DNA of 64,000 nucleotides from CAMCXE01 sp046347475. GTDB lineage: Bacteria; Pseudomonadota; Gammaproteobacteria; Pseudomonadales; Cellvibrionaceae. The notes under the pieces are model-generated. The model did not search any database, was not told the DNA's origin, and was given only the letters and a program-made list of their open reading frames with translations. The number at the start of each line of letters is the position of its first letter. The stretch's first letter is position 1. The translations under genes were made by a program, and so were the position numbers. Where the stretch lies: NCBI GenBank assembly GCA_046347475.1, contig JAXMGD010000001.1, positions 992,001-1,056,000 on the forward strand, read 5' to 3'. This document shows, in pieces, positions 1 to 9,054 of the stretch.

Positions 1-2
1 GC

Positions 3-167
3 CGCCGCAAATTCCGCGTCGAGGTGCAAATACCCGTGTTATACAACGCCCACTCCATAGTGTTATTTGAGCAGTATTTAGCTCAGCCGGAGGATCGCAG
101 CTTGCAGCGGCGCAAACACCTCACGGCGTTTTTGCCACAAAAGGGGGTTTGCTCCCAAGCGGTGTAA
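3..167 (+). CDS. 3' end of an unidentified gene (partial)
   Basis: An open frame enters from the left edge and ends at TAA 165-167, giving about 54 residues rich in Arg, Gln and Leu. The start lies outside the window. I do not recognise the family. It converges on the Crp-like gene with only about 20 bp between the two stop codons. The frame is continuous and codon use looks coding, but the fragment is short, so this is a moderate call. Confidence 0.45.
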   Translation, partial: RRKFRVEVQIPVLYNAHSIVLFEQYLAQPEDRSLQRRKHLTAFLPQKGVCSQAV

Positions 168-187
168 TTGCTTCGGCAGGCTGTGTG

Positions 188-826
188 TTACCAGCCCTTG
201 GGGAATGATTTTTTAATTTCGATGTGCCGTTGGTGCAGCTCGATGTAACCGCCTAAAACGAGTTCTTTCATGATGCGGCTGACCATTTCCCGAGAGGCGC
301 CCACCATGTTGGCAATATCCTGGTGGGTGAGTTTCGGGATCATCACGCGGTTGTTTTCGCCGGTTAAACGCTCGAGGGTGTGGGCCACGCGGCCGTATAC
401 ATCCAGCAGCGCCATATCTTTTACATTTTCGGTTAACTGGCGCACTTTACCGGCGAGTTCACAAATTAGGGCGTCGTATAAATCGGGGTTATCCCGCAGA
501 AAGGCTTTAAATACTTCGCGGGTAATAGAGCAAATTTTACTGTCGGCCAGGGTCATCACAGACGCGGAGCGCGGTTTGTTATCCAGCAGGGATAATTCTC
601 CAAAGCAGTCGCCGTCGGATAAAAAATTCAAAATTAATTGTTTGCCATCGGCGCCATCGGTGTACACGCTCACCAAGCCAGATTCAATAATGTACAACTG
701 GCCTGCGGTGTCGCCTTCCATAAATAGAATGGTATTTTTCGGGTAGGTGCGATGATTAAAGTGTTGCTCGAGTTGAGCTAAGCGCTCGGCGGGGATAGAC
801 GAAAATAGCGCAATGGTATTGAGCAT
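188..826 (-). CDS. Crp/Fnr family transcriptional regulator
   Basis: Cytoplasmic one-component regulator of about 212 residues. The N-terminal part is a cyclic-nucleotide-binding beta-barrel, with the FGELSLLDNKPRSASV phosphate-binding-cassette-like stretch near residue 85. The C-terminal part is a winged helix (DIANMVGASREMVSRIMKEL) that matches the Crp/Fnr recognition helix. No Fnr-type N-terminal cysteine cluster is visible, so a cyclic-nucleotide ligand is more likely than an Fe-S cluster. The frame stays open to 952, but the Met at 826 begins the usual family N-terminus (MLNTIALF) and avoids overlap with the divergent cyclase. That neighbour makes cAMP the likely ligand; this is inference. 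Confidence 0.85.
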   Translation of the reverse strand: MLNTIALFSSIPAERLAQLEQHFNHRTYPKNTILFMEGDTAGQLYIIESGLVSVYTDGADGKQLILNFLSDGDCFGELSLLDNKPRSASVMTLADSKICSITREVFKAFLRDNPDLYDALICELAGKVRQLTENVKDMALLDVYGRVAHTLERLTGENNRVMIPKLTHQDIANMVGASREMVSRIMKELVLGGYIELHQRHIEIKKSFPKGW

Positions 827-901
827 GGCGTATACCGAAATTAGTGAAGGAAGGGGCCGACTGGTTCTGGTATCGTTCCCTGTTTCACTGGTAATGCGTG
901 C

Positions 902-3025
902 GTGCTCATGCAAGTTGGCCCTGATCCTTGGCAGTGTAACCGCAAAATGCACCTGCTCCTAGTCCTGGGCGGATTGCTTGCGTGCCTACTTATGCCTGCA
1001 CTGCTGCCATTGGCGGAACAGCAAGCGGGCCGAGTCTTGTTTCATGTGCGCGGCCCATTGCCGCCGCCACCTGAACTGGCGTTAGTCACACTCAATCAAC
1101 AAGCGGCAGAAGCCCTCGGGCAACCGCGCCGCGTATTTTCTCGTCAGTTGCATGCCCAATTAATTAATCAATTATCCGCGGCGGGCGCACAATTAATTGT
1201 GTTTGATGTGGCTTTTAAAGACGCTCGCAGTGAAGAGGAAGACGCTGCGTTAGAGGCCGCCATTCGGGCATCTGGGCGTGTGGTGTTGTTTGATTACCTA
1301 AAACGCTATCAGGTTGATGGCGGTAAACAAGCGACTGATGGCAAGGCCGATATAGAAGAAATAATTCCCCCGCTGCTGCGATTTAATCGCGTAGCCCTGG
1401 GCTCCGGGCCTTTTGTATTACCCAAATCGGCCGCTTTAGTGGATCACTTTTACCCGCTTATGGACGTTCATGGGGAATTAACACTCAGCCAACCCTTAAA
1501 AGCCTTAAGCCTTGTTCAGCCTGAAGCCTGGCAGGCATTTTTAACACGCCTTAAACAGGTGGCGCCCGATGCGACTGAACACGCGCCCATCTGGCAGCAA
1601 ATTGCCCGCTTTAGCACTGCCCAGCGGCAAGCATTTTTATCCAGCTGCCGCGATCCTATGTGTTTATCCCTATGGCATAGTTTCAATCACCCAGGCGGCG
1701 TCTTTATTAATTTTTATGGCCCGCCTGGGTTTTTGCCGCAATGGCCCATCGACCAGGTGTTGAGCATGACGCCTGAAGAGCGGCGCGAGGCCCTAGGTGG
1801 AAAGGTGGTTTATGTGGGTTTGGTGGAAACCCAACAAACTGAACAACAAGATGCTTATCCCACGGTGTATTCCAGTGCCGATGGCTTAGATTTAAGCGGT
1901 GTAGAAATTTCGGCTACCGCCTTTGGCAACAGCGCGCACCACCAGATGTTAGTGCCGCTGCCCTATTGGCAGCAGGCGGTGTGGCTCCTTATTTGGTTGA
2001 GCCTGTTATGGTACATGGCCCGCAGCGCCGGGCGCCGCGTGTGGTTATTTGCAGGCCTTTGGCATGGGCTTTATTGCGCGGGGGTGTATTGGGCTTTTGT
2101 GGCGGTGAATTACCGCTTGCCGCTGGCGGCGCCGTTGATGCTCAGCCTAGTGTTTTACAGTTGCGACATTAGTTTGCGTTTGCGTGCAAATAAACTGCGC
2201 TATCACAATTTGTTAACCGACTTGAGTAACTATATGCCCGCTCAAGCGGCCAAGGCATTAAGCGAGCAAATCAGCAATTTTGCCCAGCACAATCAGGTGG
2301 TGAGTGGCGTGTGTCTGTTAACCGACATCCAAGGTTACACCCGCCTCGCCGAGGAATTACCGCCTGCGCAATTGCATGAATTAATGAATCGTTATTACGC
2401 TGAATTAATTGCCGAGGTAAAAGACAGTGGCGGCATTATCGGCAATATTGTGGGCGATGCATTATTAGCCCTTTGGCTTGATACCCATATCAGCACCGAT
2501 GCGTGTGTGCGCGCCAGTAAAACGGCCTGCGCCATTCAAAAACGCCTCGCGGCACAGGCCGATTTACACCTGCTGCCCACCAGTTGCGCTCTGCACGGTG
2601 GTGAATTTTCCCTGGGCCATTTAGGCGCGGCGGGGCATTTTGAATTTTCCCCCGTGGGCGATATGGTCAACACCGTATCGCGCATGGAGCCCTTTAATCG
2701 TCACTTGGGTACGCGCATTATTTGTTCGGATGTGGTGGCGCAGGTGCTAAAGGAAATTCCGGGCGAATTTGCCGTGCGTGATTTAGGTGCTTTTAACTTG
2801 CGCAACAAAGCGCGCGAGGTGCGTTTTTATCAGTTGACTGAGGCGGGTATTAACCCGGCCCAGAACGGGTTAGAATCTCAATTTTTACAGGCCCTTTCAG
2901 TGTTCGCGCGCGCGCCTTGTGAGGCGCTGCCGCTGTTTGAGTCGCTCACGGCACAATTCCCGCAGGATGGCCCCAGCCGGTATTACCTGCAGCAGTGCCA
3001 GCGCCTGCTCAATCACAGCGTTTAA
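902..3025 (+). CDS. CHASE2-domain class III adenylate cyclase
   Basis: Membrane-bound sensor cyclase of about 707 residues. An N-terminal hydrophobic helix (from about residue 16) is followed by an extracytoplasmic CHASE2-like domain (about 50-340), then closely spaced transmembrane helices (about 350-425) and a cytoplasmic class III cyclase domain (about 460-640). The metal-binding motif TDIQGYT and the GDALLA motif carry both expected aspartates, and VGDMVNTVSRM keeps the Asn and Arg of the transition-state pair, so it should be active. It would make cAMP from ATP in response to an envelope signal. The start is uncertain: GTG 902, ATG 908 and ATG 947 all lack a clear ribosome-binding site; RK just before the first helix favours one of the first two. 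It is divergent from the Crp-like gene. Confidence 0.85.
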   Translation: MLMQVGPDPWQCNRKMHLLLVLGGLLACLLMPALLPLAEQQAGRVLFHVRGPLPPPPELALVTLNQQAAEALGQPRRVFSRQLHAQLINQLSAAGAQLIVFDVAFKDARSEEEDAALEAAIRASGRVVLFDYLKRYQVDGGKQATDGKADIEEIIPPLLRFNRVALGSGPFVLPKSAALVDHFYPLMDVHGELTLSQPLKALSLVQPEAWQAFLTRLKQVAPDATEHAPIWQQIARFSTAQRQAFLSSCRDPMCLSLWHSFNHPGGVFINFYGPPGFLPQWPIDQVLSMTPEERREALGGKVVYVGLVETQQTEQQDAYPTVYSSADGLDLSGVEISATAFGNSAHHQMLVPLPYWQQAVWLLIWLSLLWYMARSAGRRVWLFAGLWHGLYCAGVYWAFVAVNYRLPLAAPLMLSLVFYSCDISLRLRANKLRYHNLLTDLSNYMPAQAAKALSEQISNFAQHNQVVSGVCLLTDIQGYTRLAEELPPAQLHELMNRYYAELIAEVKDSGGIIGNIVGDALLALWLDTHISTDACVRASKTACAIQKRLAAQADLHLLPTSCALHGGEFSLGHLGAAGHFEFSPVGDMVNTVSRMEPFNRHLGTRIICSDVVAQVLKEIPGEFAVRDLGAFNLRNKAREVRFYQLTEAGINPAQNGLESQFLQALSVFARAPCEALPLFESLTAQFPQDGPSRYYLQQCQRLLNHSV

Positions 3026-3290
3026 TATTCACCCAATTAACCATTAACAATAATTAAGTTGGCGTGCTCTGATTGAGATGTGTTTTTAAAACCGGGGCGG
3101 GCTTCTCGTCAGCGCCGGAAGCCGCATGAATGTACCGGTGTAATTTTGAACCTACATATTTATTAGAGCCTCTTTGAGTGTGTTCGCGATGCTGCCAATT
3201 AACTCGACAATAGAAATTCCAACCCATACTCGTAATTCTTGCTCTGTTCAGCCAATCCGGCTGCATCAACAACTCGTTAGGAAATTGGTT

Positions 3291-6200
3291 ATGACCCAGT
3301 TCGTGCGCAAGCTCAGTCTCGCCCTTACCACCTGCCGCCAGGGAGCGCTCAAAAGCGGCTACATAGGCGTTGCGTTCGGTTGGTTAATTATCTCCAGTGC
3401 GCAAGCGGAGGAGGGCAAACGCTGCAGCGAATTTGCCGCGCGGCTCGACAGCCTGGAAGGCAAGGTGCAGTGGCAAATCGGCGGCGAGAGCCAGTGGCAG
3501 GCGGCGAGCCTCAACCAAACCTTTTGTTACGGCGATATTATTCGTGTAGACGAAAAACGCGCAGCCCTGCGTTTAAGCAATAACACCCTAGTGCGTTTAA
3601 ACGAACACAGCAGTATTAAATTAATTCCCCCCACACAAAGTTTTTGGGTGGAATTAATTGACGGCGCCGCGCATTTTTTAACCCGCACACCAAAAAGTTT
3701 TACCGTCAAAGCACCCTATGTAAATGCGGCTGTGGAAGGCACTGAATTTTTGGTGAGCGCGCACAATGGCGTTAACCAAGTGGGCGTGATTGAGGGCGTG
3801 GTGCGCAGCGGCAATACCGCAGGCAGTGTAGTGCTTACCCAGGGCATGAGCACTCAAACCACGAGTGCCGAACAGGCGCCCGGCGCGCCGGTGCAATTAA
3901 AACTCAACGATTTTGTCAGCTGGGCCATGTATTTCCCGCCCTTGCCCAACCGCTTAAATGTACCTGCGGATATCAAAACACTGCTGGAGCAGGGCCAGGA
4001 CGGTGAGGTGATTGCGCGCATTAATCAGGACGCTCAAGCCAGCGCGGAAATGCTCTCCTTAGGTGCTGCCCTGGCGCTTAATCGCGGCCAGATACCCGCC
4101 GCTGAATCACTTGTGGAGCGCGCTTTTAAACTCAACCCGAAACACCCGGACGCACAAGCCATAGCGGCACTATTGGATTTAGGCCGTGGCGAAGCGGAGC
4201 GCGGCCAGCAAAAAGCAGCGCAAAACGTGTTGGATAACCCTTTTAACCCCACCGCCTTAATTGCCCATTCTTATAGCCAACAGGGCCAGGGCCGTTTGCA
4301 AGCTGCCTTGGATTCAGCCCTCGAGGCTCAGCGCATTGCACCGGGCGACAGCCAAATTATTGCCCGCGTAGCCGAACTGCACTTAGCCCTCGGCCAAAAA
4401 GCCGCCGCCCGCCAAGCCCTCGACAAGGCCCTTGCCCTAACGCCTAAACACCCTCGGCTATTGACGTTTAAAGGCTTTAGCCTGCTGGCTGAACGCAAGG
4501 GCAAAGCCGCCCAAACCTATTTTGCGAATGCCAGCAGCCTCGATTCTGCCGACCCTTACGCCCAACTGGGCTGGGGCCTTTCGCTCATTCAGCAGGGTAA
4601 ATTAGAGCCGGGCCGCGAGCATTTAGAACTGGCCGTGGTGCTCGACCCAGCCAACAGCCTGCTGCGCGCTTATTTGGGTAAGGGGTATTTTGAAGAAAAT
4701 CGTTTAAAAGTCGCCGAAACCCAACTGAACCTAGCTAAAACCCTCGACGCCAACGACCCCACCCCCTGGTATTACTTAAGCCAAGTAAAACACGACCAAC
4801 ACCGCTACGGGGAAGCGCTGCAATTAGTTGAAACCGCGATCGAAAAAAATAATAACCGGGCGGTGTACCGCCAGGATGCCGCCATGGACTCCGACGCCGC
4901 TGCGCGTTTGGCGGATAAATCGCGGATTTATCTTGCTTTGAAAAATGACTATGGCGCGAAGGACGCGGCTGTTGATGCAATTTCAGTTGTGCCGACAGAT
5001 TTCACTGGACATAGGGCAATGGCAGTAGCTTTGTCGGAGCTAGGGGGTGCCCAGAGTGCCCGGGCCAATGAGGCCTTGCAAGCAAGTATTTTCTCGCCTA
5101 TTGGCGTTGCGCCGCTTTCACCTGGATTTGCCGAGAGTGCATTGCAAGTGCTGCCTGGTGCGGGGCCTCATGAATTGGGTATTAACGAATATAACTCGAC
5201 TTTTGTCGCCAATGGATTGAGAGGGTATTTCTCGGGCTTGTTGGCTGGTAACAACACTCATGCAACAGAATTTCAAGTGCAGGCGGTGGATGAAAAAGGT
5301 GCAGTTAGCCTGGGGCAGTACAGATATTTAAGTGATGGATTTCGGGCGAATAATGATAGAGATTATTTAATAAACCAGGGAGTGTTGCAGTATCAGCTAA
5401 CAGATGATTTGCAAGTTCAGATCGGTGCTCAGCAGCGCATTGATGATACGGGTGTGCTAAGTGCGCTGACAGATAATGTTACCTCGCCCGACGGTCGTTC
5501 CAATCGCGATTATCTTCGAAATTATTTTGCGTTTAATTATCAGAGTGGAAAAGGGGATTTTGCCGGTTATATTTTTAAAAGCAATCTTTCGAGCTTTGAT
5601 TGGTTTCTGGTTGGTGATCCGAGAGGGGTGCCGTTAAAGTTAATTTCCGGCGAGGATAACGAAATTGGCGCTCAAGAATTATTCTACAGTCTAAAGTTGG
5701 GTGATTTGTTTTGGGGTTTAGGGTATAAACAGGTTGATGAGAAAACGCGGGGATTGTCGGCAACTAATACTGTTGATTTAGACACCGGCGCTGAGATTCC
5801 TGTATTTACACAGGAGGTCATGTCCCGTCCTGACTATCATCGAATTTATACTGAGGCAAGGTGGTTTGTCCCTGGGTTGGGTGTAAAAGCGGCAGGGGGT
5901 GTCAGTAGTACAAAATATGAGTCAGACAAGGCGGGGGAAAAATTGGGGGTATGGACTTCGGTTTCCGTTGGAGAAGATTGGTATAAGTATTTTGGATCTT
6001 TTAAGAAAGATATTTCTCTGCCGGTGTATTCGCGGATGGGGTTTGAGACTGCTGTGGGTGATGGCGGGATTTTGTTGATTGAAGATGACATCGAGTATAT
6101 AGAATACGAACTTGTCAGTTTGGGTGGGAGCTTCTATTTTGATAATCAAAGCTATGATTTTGGCGCACGCAGAAAAATCTATTCTTTAAATTACGAATAT

Positions 6201-6713
6201 TTTCAAGGTGAAACTGTTGTGGGCTTTTCTTTGCCGTATAAAATAGATAATGTTTATCTCGGTGCAAATTTTTTGGTTGATGATCGCCTGAGTGTGGGGG
6301 TGGATTTTCGGTTGGAGCTTGGGGGTGAGAAAAGGCTGAGTGACACCTTTGCAACAGCTAATATCCCTCATCGTCTTAAGACCATATATGTGCCAACATA
6401 TCTAAGCTTTGGTTTTGATTCCTGGAGTTTTCGAACCAGTTATGGATTTGTTGATCAGAGAAGTTCATTTCGGGATGCAAGAACTGATAATTTTAATGAT
6501 TCCAAAAATTCCCTCTCATATGCTGTAGTAGAAATTGCAGCACCTTTGAATAGATTTGGTGTTGAAGTGATTGGGTATGTGTTGAATGTTACAAATCAGA
6601 AGATTGACGTTTTTGAGAGAGGGTTTTCGCAGGTTAGTGCCGCTGAAGATGGAGTGAGAGATACGCTGGTTCCGGAGCGAACAGTATTGATGAGTGCAAA
6701 ATATAAATTTTGA
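3291..6713 (+). CDS. FecR-domain / TPR / outer-membrane beta-barrel protein
   Basis: Exported protein of about 1,140 residues. ATG 3291 is preceded at good spacing by AGGAA (3279-3283); the frame is open upstream but this start gives a clean signal peptide ending SSAQA|EE. A FecR-like domain (about 50-215, motifs GDIIRV and VEGTEFLV) is followed by roughly ten TPR-like helical pairs (about 230-560). A long beta-rich region then ends in AKYKF, and a terminal Phe is typical of outer-membrane barrels. It follows the CHASE2 cyclase by about 265 bp. An envelope scaffold or signal receptor is inferred. Base composition changes inside the gene near 4,900-4,990: the FecR/TPR part is GC-rich, while the barrel part is AT-richer with different codon preference. 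Confidence 0.8.
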   Translation: MTQFVRKLSLALTTCRQGALKSGYIGVAFGWLIISSAQAEEGKRCSEFAARLDSLEGKVQWQIGGESQWQAASLNQTFCYGDIIRVDEKRAALRLSNNTLVRLNEHSSIKLIPPTQSFWVELIDGAAHFLTRTPKSFTVKAPYVNAAVEGTEFLVSAHNGVNQVGVIEGVVRSGNTAGSVVLTQGMSTQTTSAEQAPGAPVQLKLNDFVSWAMYFPPLPNRLNVPADIKTLLEQGQDGEVIARINQDAQASAEMLSLGAALALNRGQIPAAESLVERAFKLNPKHPDAQAIAALLDLGRGEAERGQQKAAQNVLDNPFNPTALIAHSYSQQGQGRLQAALDSALEAQRIAPGDSQIIARVAELHLALGQKAAARQALDKALALTPKHPRLLTFKGFSLLAERKGKAAQTYFANASSLDSADPYAQLGWGLSLIQQGKLEPGREHLELAVVLDPANSLLRAYLGKGYFEENRLKVAETQLNLAKTLDANDPTPWYYLSQVKHDQHRYGEALQLVETAIEKNNNRAVYRQDAAMDSDAAARLADKSRIYLALKNDYGAKDAAVDAISVVPTDFTGHRAMAVALSELGGAQSARANEALQASIFSPIGVAPLSPGFAESALQVLPGAGPHELGINEYNSTFVANGLRGYFSGLLAGNNTHATEFQVQAVDEKGAVSLGQYRYLSDGFRANNDRDYLINQGVLQYQLTDDLQVQIGAQQRIDDTGVLSALTDNVTSPDGRSNRDYLRNYFAFNYQSGKGDFAGYIFKSNLSSFDWFLVGDPRGVPLKLISGEDNEIGAQELFYSLKLGDLFWGLGYKQVDEKTRGLSATNTVDLDTGAEIPVFTQEVMSRPDYHRIYTEARWFVPGLGVKAAGGVSSTKYESDKAGEKLGVWTSVSVGEDWYKYFGSFKKDISLPVYSRMGFETAVGDGGILLIEDDIEYIEYELVSLGGSFYFDNQSYDFGARRKIYSLNYEYFQGETVVGFSLPYKIDNVYLGANFLVDDRLSVGVDFRLELGGEKRLSDTFATANIPHRLKTIYVPTYLSFGFDSWSFRTSYGFVDQRSSFRDARTDNFNDSKNSLSYAVVEIAAPLNRFGVEVIGYVLNVTNQKIDVFERGFSQVSAAEDGVRDTLVPERTVLMSAKYKF

Positions 6714-6734
6714 GTCCCATTCCTTGGGGTGCTA

Positions 6735-7178
6735 TTAATTGAATTTTGGGCAGTTTGGGTCTGTGGGGTCGTAGTAAACTTTAGCTTTTCCATTTACAAC
6801 AATTACCCATATTTGGCATTGTGGGTTCACTGAAAAATCTATCTGGCCAATAAGCGTGAAATTCACATTGCCCAAAGTCACTTTTTTATTGAAAGGCGCG
6901 CATGTGTTTTTCTCAAGTGTTCCGCAGGATTTGAATTCTCGCCCCTCTTTTGTGAGGGGTACAAATTCGCCATCTTGGCCCATTTTGAACGACGCAGGTT
7001 GTGGAGGAAGTTTTGTTCCAACCACGGGGCTATCTTTACTGTCTGATTGATTGGGCGCAGGGATAGTGGTTGATGGTGCCGTGGTAGAAGGTTTAACAGG
7101 ATCAGCCGCACAGCCAATATTAGATAAAGCCAGCAGCGACGCCAGGGTCGCTATTTTTGTTAAATGTAATAATTTCAT
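6735..7178 (-). CDS. small putative lipoprotein, function unknown
   Basis: 147 residues. A hydrophobic signal sequence ends in SNIGC with a lipobox-like Cys at 23, followed by a Pro/Thr/Ser-rich linker (about 26-60) and a small C-terminal domain with four cysteines, probably disulfide-bonded. A GGAG site lies six bases before the ATG. It converges on the FecR/TPR gene with 21 bp between stops and shares that gene's AT-rich composition. I do not recognise the family. The signal peptide and ribosome-binding site make it a real gene; any role is unknown. Confidence 0.7.
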   Translation of the reverse strand: MKLLHLTKIATLASLLALSNIGCAADPVKPSTTAPSTTIPAPNQSDSKDSPVVGTKLPPQPASFKMGQDGEFVPLTKEGREFKSCGTLEKNTCAPFNKKVTLGNVNFTLIGQIDFSVNPQCQIWVIVVNGKAKVYYDPTDPNCPKFN

Positions 7179-7567
7179 GTTGACTCCAAGATGGTTTTTT
7201 GTGTGGGGATACGCATAGCGCAGGACTATATTAACTAAACTTGCTAATGTTGCAAGTTTTTGTTAAAGAATTGTGTGGTAGATATATTTAAAAAATACCT
7301 GAATCGCTGTTTCTAATTGCGGGGCTTCCTGGGAGGGATGATTTTGGATGCTGTACGAAATGGCACTCCTTGAGAAAAATTAAGGCTGATATTTTTTGTT
7401 GAGCTTTACTTTTTTTGTTGGCGTTTTTATGTGAAATGGGTGTGCAGGTCTCGACTTGATTTGGCGTTTCCTATCTTTGGTGAAGCTATTGTTCGGTACA
7501 GCTAGCCGCGCAAAATCATTAATAGGGCTTTTTGTTTGGCCAAACGTATCTGTATTAAAAAGAACGG
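7179..7567. other. AT-rich intergenic region with short inverted repeats
   Basis: No supported reading frame. It holds an imperfect hairpin at 7231-7266 (arms AACTTGC / GCAAGTT inside TTAAC / GTTAA) and a perfect 12-bp palindrome GTTTGGCCAAAC at 7534-7545. The first lies upstream of the lipoprotein gene and may be regulatory. The second sits just past the end of the membrane-protein gene. Neither has a recognised function. Confidence 0.4.
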
Positions 7568-8005
7568 TTACTCCGCTAAACCGGGGTCAATTTGAATATT
7601 GTAATCATGGGCTGCTCCGTTGCTAAAGTAATCATTTAACGTCCAAATAACAAATAGCGGATCCGAGAAAATAATAAGGTAGGTAAATAGCGCGGCGCAC
7701 AGGACACAAACCCAGAGTGCGATCGTAAGAATAAAACCGTATTTTGAAGTGAATGTTCGGCCAGGCGGCAAAGTGAGCGCTAGGACATAGCTAAATGCTA
7801 CGTAACACAATAAATCTATGATGAACGGTACTGCCGCAATTGTATAGGCCATGGACGCCGCATTGCTGGGTGAATACCAGCTAAGCGGAAATCCAAAGCT
7901 GAGCATCTGCTCGTCCCCCAGTGAGCTTTTTATGCGCATGGTTATAGTGAGAAATGCGATTAAGCAAGCTGGTAGGGTGAATTTTATAAGCGGCAGTCGT
8001 GTCAT
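7568..8005 (-). CDS. small integral membrane protein, function unknown
   Basis: 145 residues with about four hydrophobic segments (roughly 8-24, 45-62, 63-80 and 88-115) and a short polar C-terminus. No recognised motif. Its ATG lies two bases after the stop of the upstream minus-strand gene (8008-8328), so the two are probably co-transcribed. AT-rich and accessory in character. Confidence 0.6.
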   Translation of the reverse strand: MTRLPLIKFTLPACLIAFLTITMRIKSSLGDEQMLSFGFPLSWYSPSNAASMAYTIAAVPFIIDLLCYVAFSYVLALTLPPGRTFTSKYGFILTIALWVCVLCAALFTYLIIFSDPLFVIWTLNDYFSNGAAHDYNIQIDPGLAE

Positions 8006-8007
8006 TG

Positions 8008-8328
8008 TTAGCGAAAGCCCACAGCAACCGTTAAAAATTCATTTTTATTATCGCCAGGCTTGATAAGAAATTTGCCGTCGAAATACAAAGTGGCCGAGTC
8101 GCTACAATCTAAAAATACGGCATTATCAATTTTCTTGGCGATAAAGTTCGCCCTAATGCCATTGGCGTCTAGACCGGCTTGTCCATCAGCCTGGCCAAGT
8201 ACATAAAGTGTGCGCGAATAACTTGAGTATCCCAATGCGGTTTTACCAACATCCCCGCCGCGCGCGAGGATTGCGGCATACATGGCATTACTCTTTTGCG
8301 TTAGATAGTTTTTGTATCTTGCGCCCAC
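8008..8328 (-). CDS. hypothetical protein, probably the 3' part of a broken gene
   Basis: 106 residues from a GTG at 8328 with no clear ribosome-binding site. No signal peptide or known motif. Coding-like codon use continues upstream in a different frame. The frames would join at the five-base A/T run at 8309-8313 if one base were restored, fusing WAQDTK to NYLTQKS. I therefore suspect the functional start is gone. An internal ATG at about 8283 could still produce a shorter protein. It is tightly linked to the membrane-protein gene downstream. Confidence 0.45.
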   Translation of the reverse strand: MGARYKNYLTQKSNAMYAAILARGGDVGKTALGYSSYSRTLYVLGQADGQAGLDANGIRANFIAKKIDNAVFLDCSDSATLYFDGKFLIKPGDNKNEFLTVAVGFR

Positions 8329-8488
8329 TTCGCCTCGCCCAGGAGCACCAGCCGGTACTCCTGGGCTGCTCTTTTTATAAAATCGGTAAAGTATTCTTTG
8401 CTACGTCGCACCAGCATGATCATTTGAACTCCGCCGGTGCAGGCGAGGATTTGGGTGTTACCTATGTTGCTAGTTTAAAATCAGTCAT
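8314..8488 (-). pseudogene. frame-disrupted 5' part of the preceding hypothetical gene
   Basis: On the minus strand an ATG at 8488 opens a frame interrupted by TAG at 8462-8464. It then reads into VTPKSSPAPAEFK and stops at a TGA. A second frame overlapping that stop begins MIMLVRRSKEYFTDF, runs through LVLLGEAKWAQDTK and stops just beyond the A-run. Codon bias in these pieces looks coding. One nonsense change plus two one-base shifts would make a single gene of about 160 codons with 8008-8328. Chance overlap of short frames cannot be excluded. Confidence 0.3.
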
Positions 8489-8514
8489 AGGTGTGTTGCC
8501 TTTTCGTGGGGGCG

Positions 8515-9054
8515 TTATTCTTGTTCAGGTTCCGCCGTAATAATATCCCGCAAAAAGGTAAATAACTTGCGGGTAAAAGTGGGTGGTTTGGGGCGGCCGA
8601 ATTCGGATTTGGCGCCTTTAATTAATTGCCGTAATTGTTGGCGGTCGCAGTTGGGGAAGGTGTCGATAAAAGATTCCGCCACACTGGCATCGCCTGCAAT
8701 CAGGTTATCGCGCCAGCGTTCTATGCCTTTGAGCATACGCGCTTCGCGGTTTTGTTTTTCGGCAATATTGTTAAAAGCCTTTTCGATTGCGTCTGTATCT
8801 TCGCTGCGCATGAGTTTGCCGATGTATTGCTTTTGCCTGCGCACGGCTTCGTTGTGAGTCAGCCGGTGTAATAATTCGATGGCATTACGCAGCTCGTCAC
8901 TGATAGGCATGGCGGCGAGTTTCTGTGGTTTTAACAGGGTCAGCTCTATGCCCAGATCCTGCAGTTTTTGCATCTCCTTTTTCATGCTCGTTTTACTGAG
9001 CAGTTCTATTTCGTCCGGGTTGTTGTTGTGTTCATTGTTCATGGGGTGATTCAT
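8515..9054 (-). CDS. darP: ribosome biogenesis factor DarP (YjgA, DUF615)
   Basis: 179 residues, the usual length for the family, mostly helical and strongly charged. It carries the DUF615 pattern: an N-terminal KxxMQKLQxLG helix, then ELRNAIELLHRLTHNEAVRRQ, and a C-terminal RELRQLIK-like stretch (QQLRQLIKGAKSEF). In E. coli this protein associates with late 50S assembly intermediates. The ATG directly follows the mgtE stop with no spacer and no clear Shine-Dalgarno sequence, so translation is probably coupled. The gene often lies near the rpoN/npr region in pseudomonads. Confidence 0.9.
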   Translation of the reverse strand: MNHPMNNEHNNNPDEIELLSKTSMKKEMQKLQDLGIELTLLKPQKLAAMPISDELRNAIELLHRLTHNEAVRRQKQYIGKLMRSEDTDAIEKAFNNIAEKQNREARMLKGIERWRDNLIAGDASVAESFIDTFPNCDRQQLRQLIKGAKSEFGRPKPPTFTRKLFTFLRDIITAEPEQE

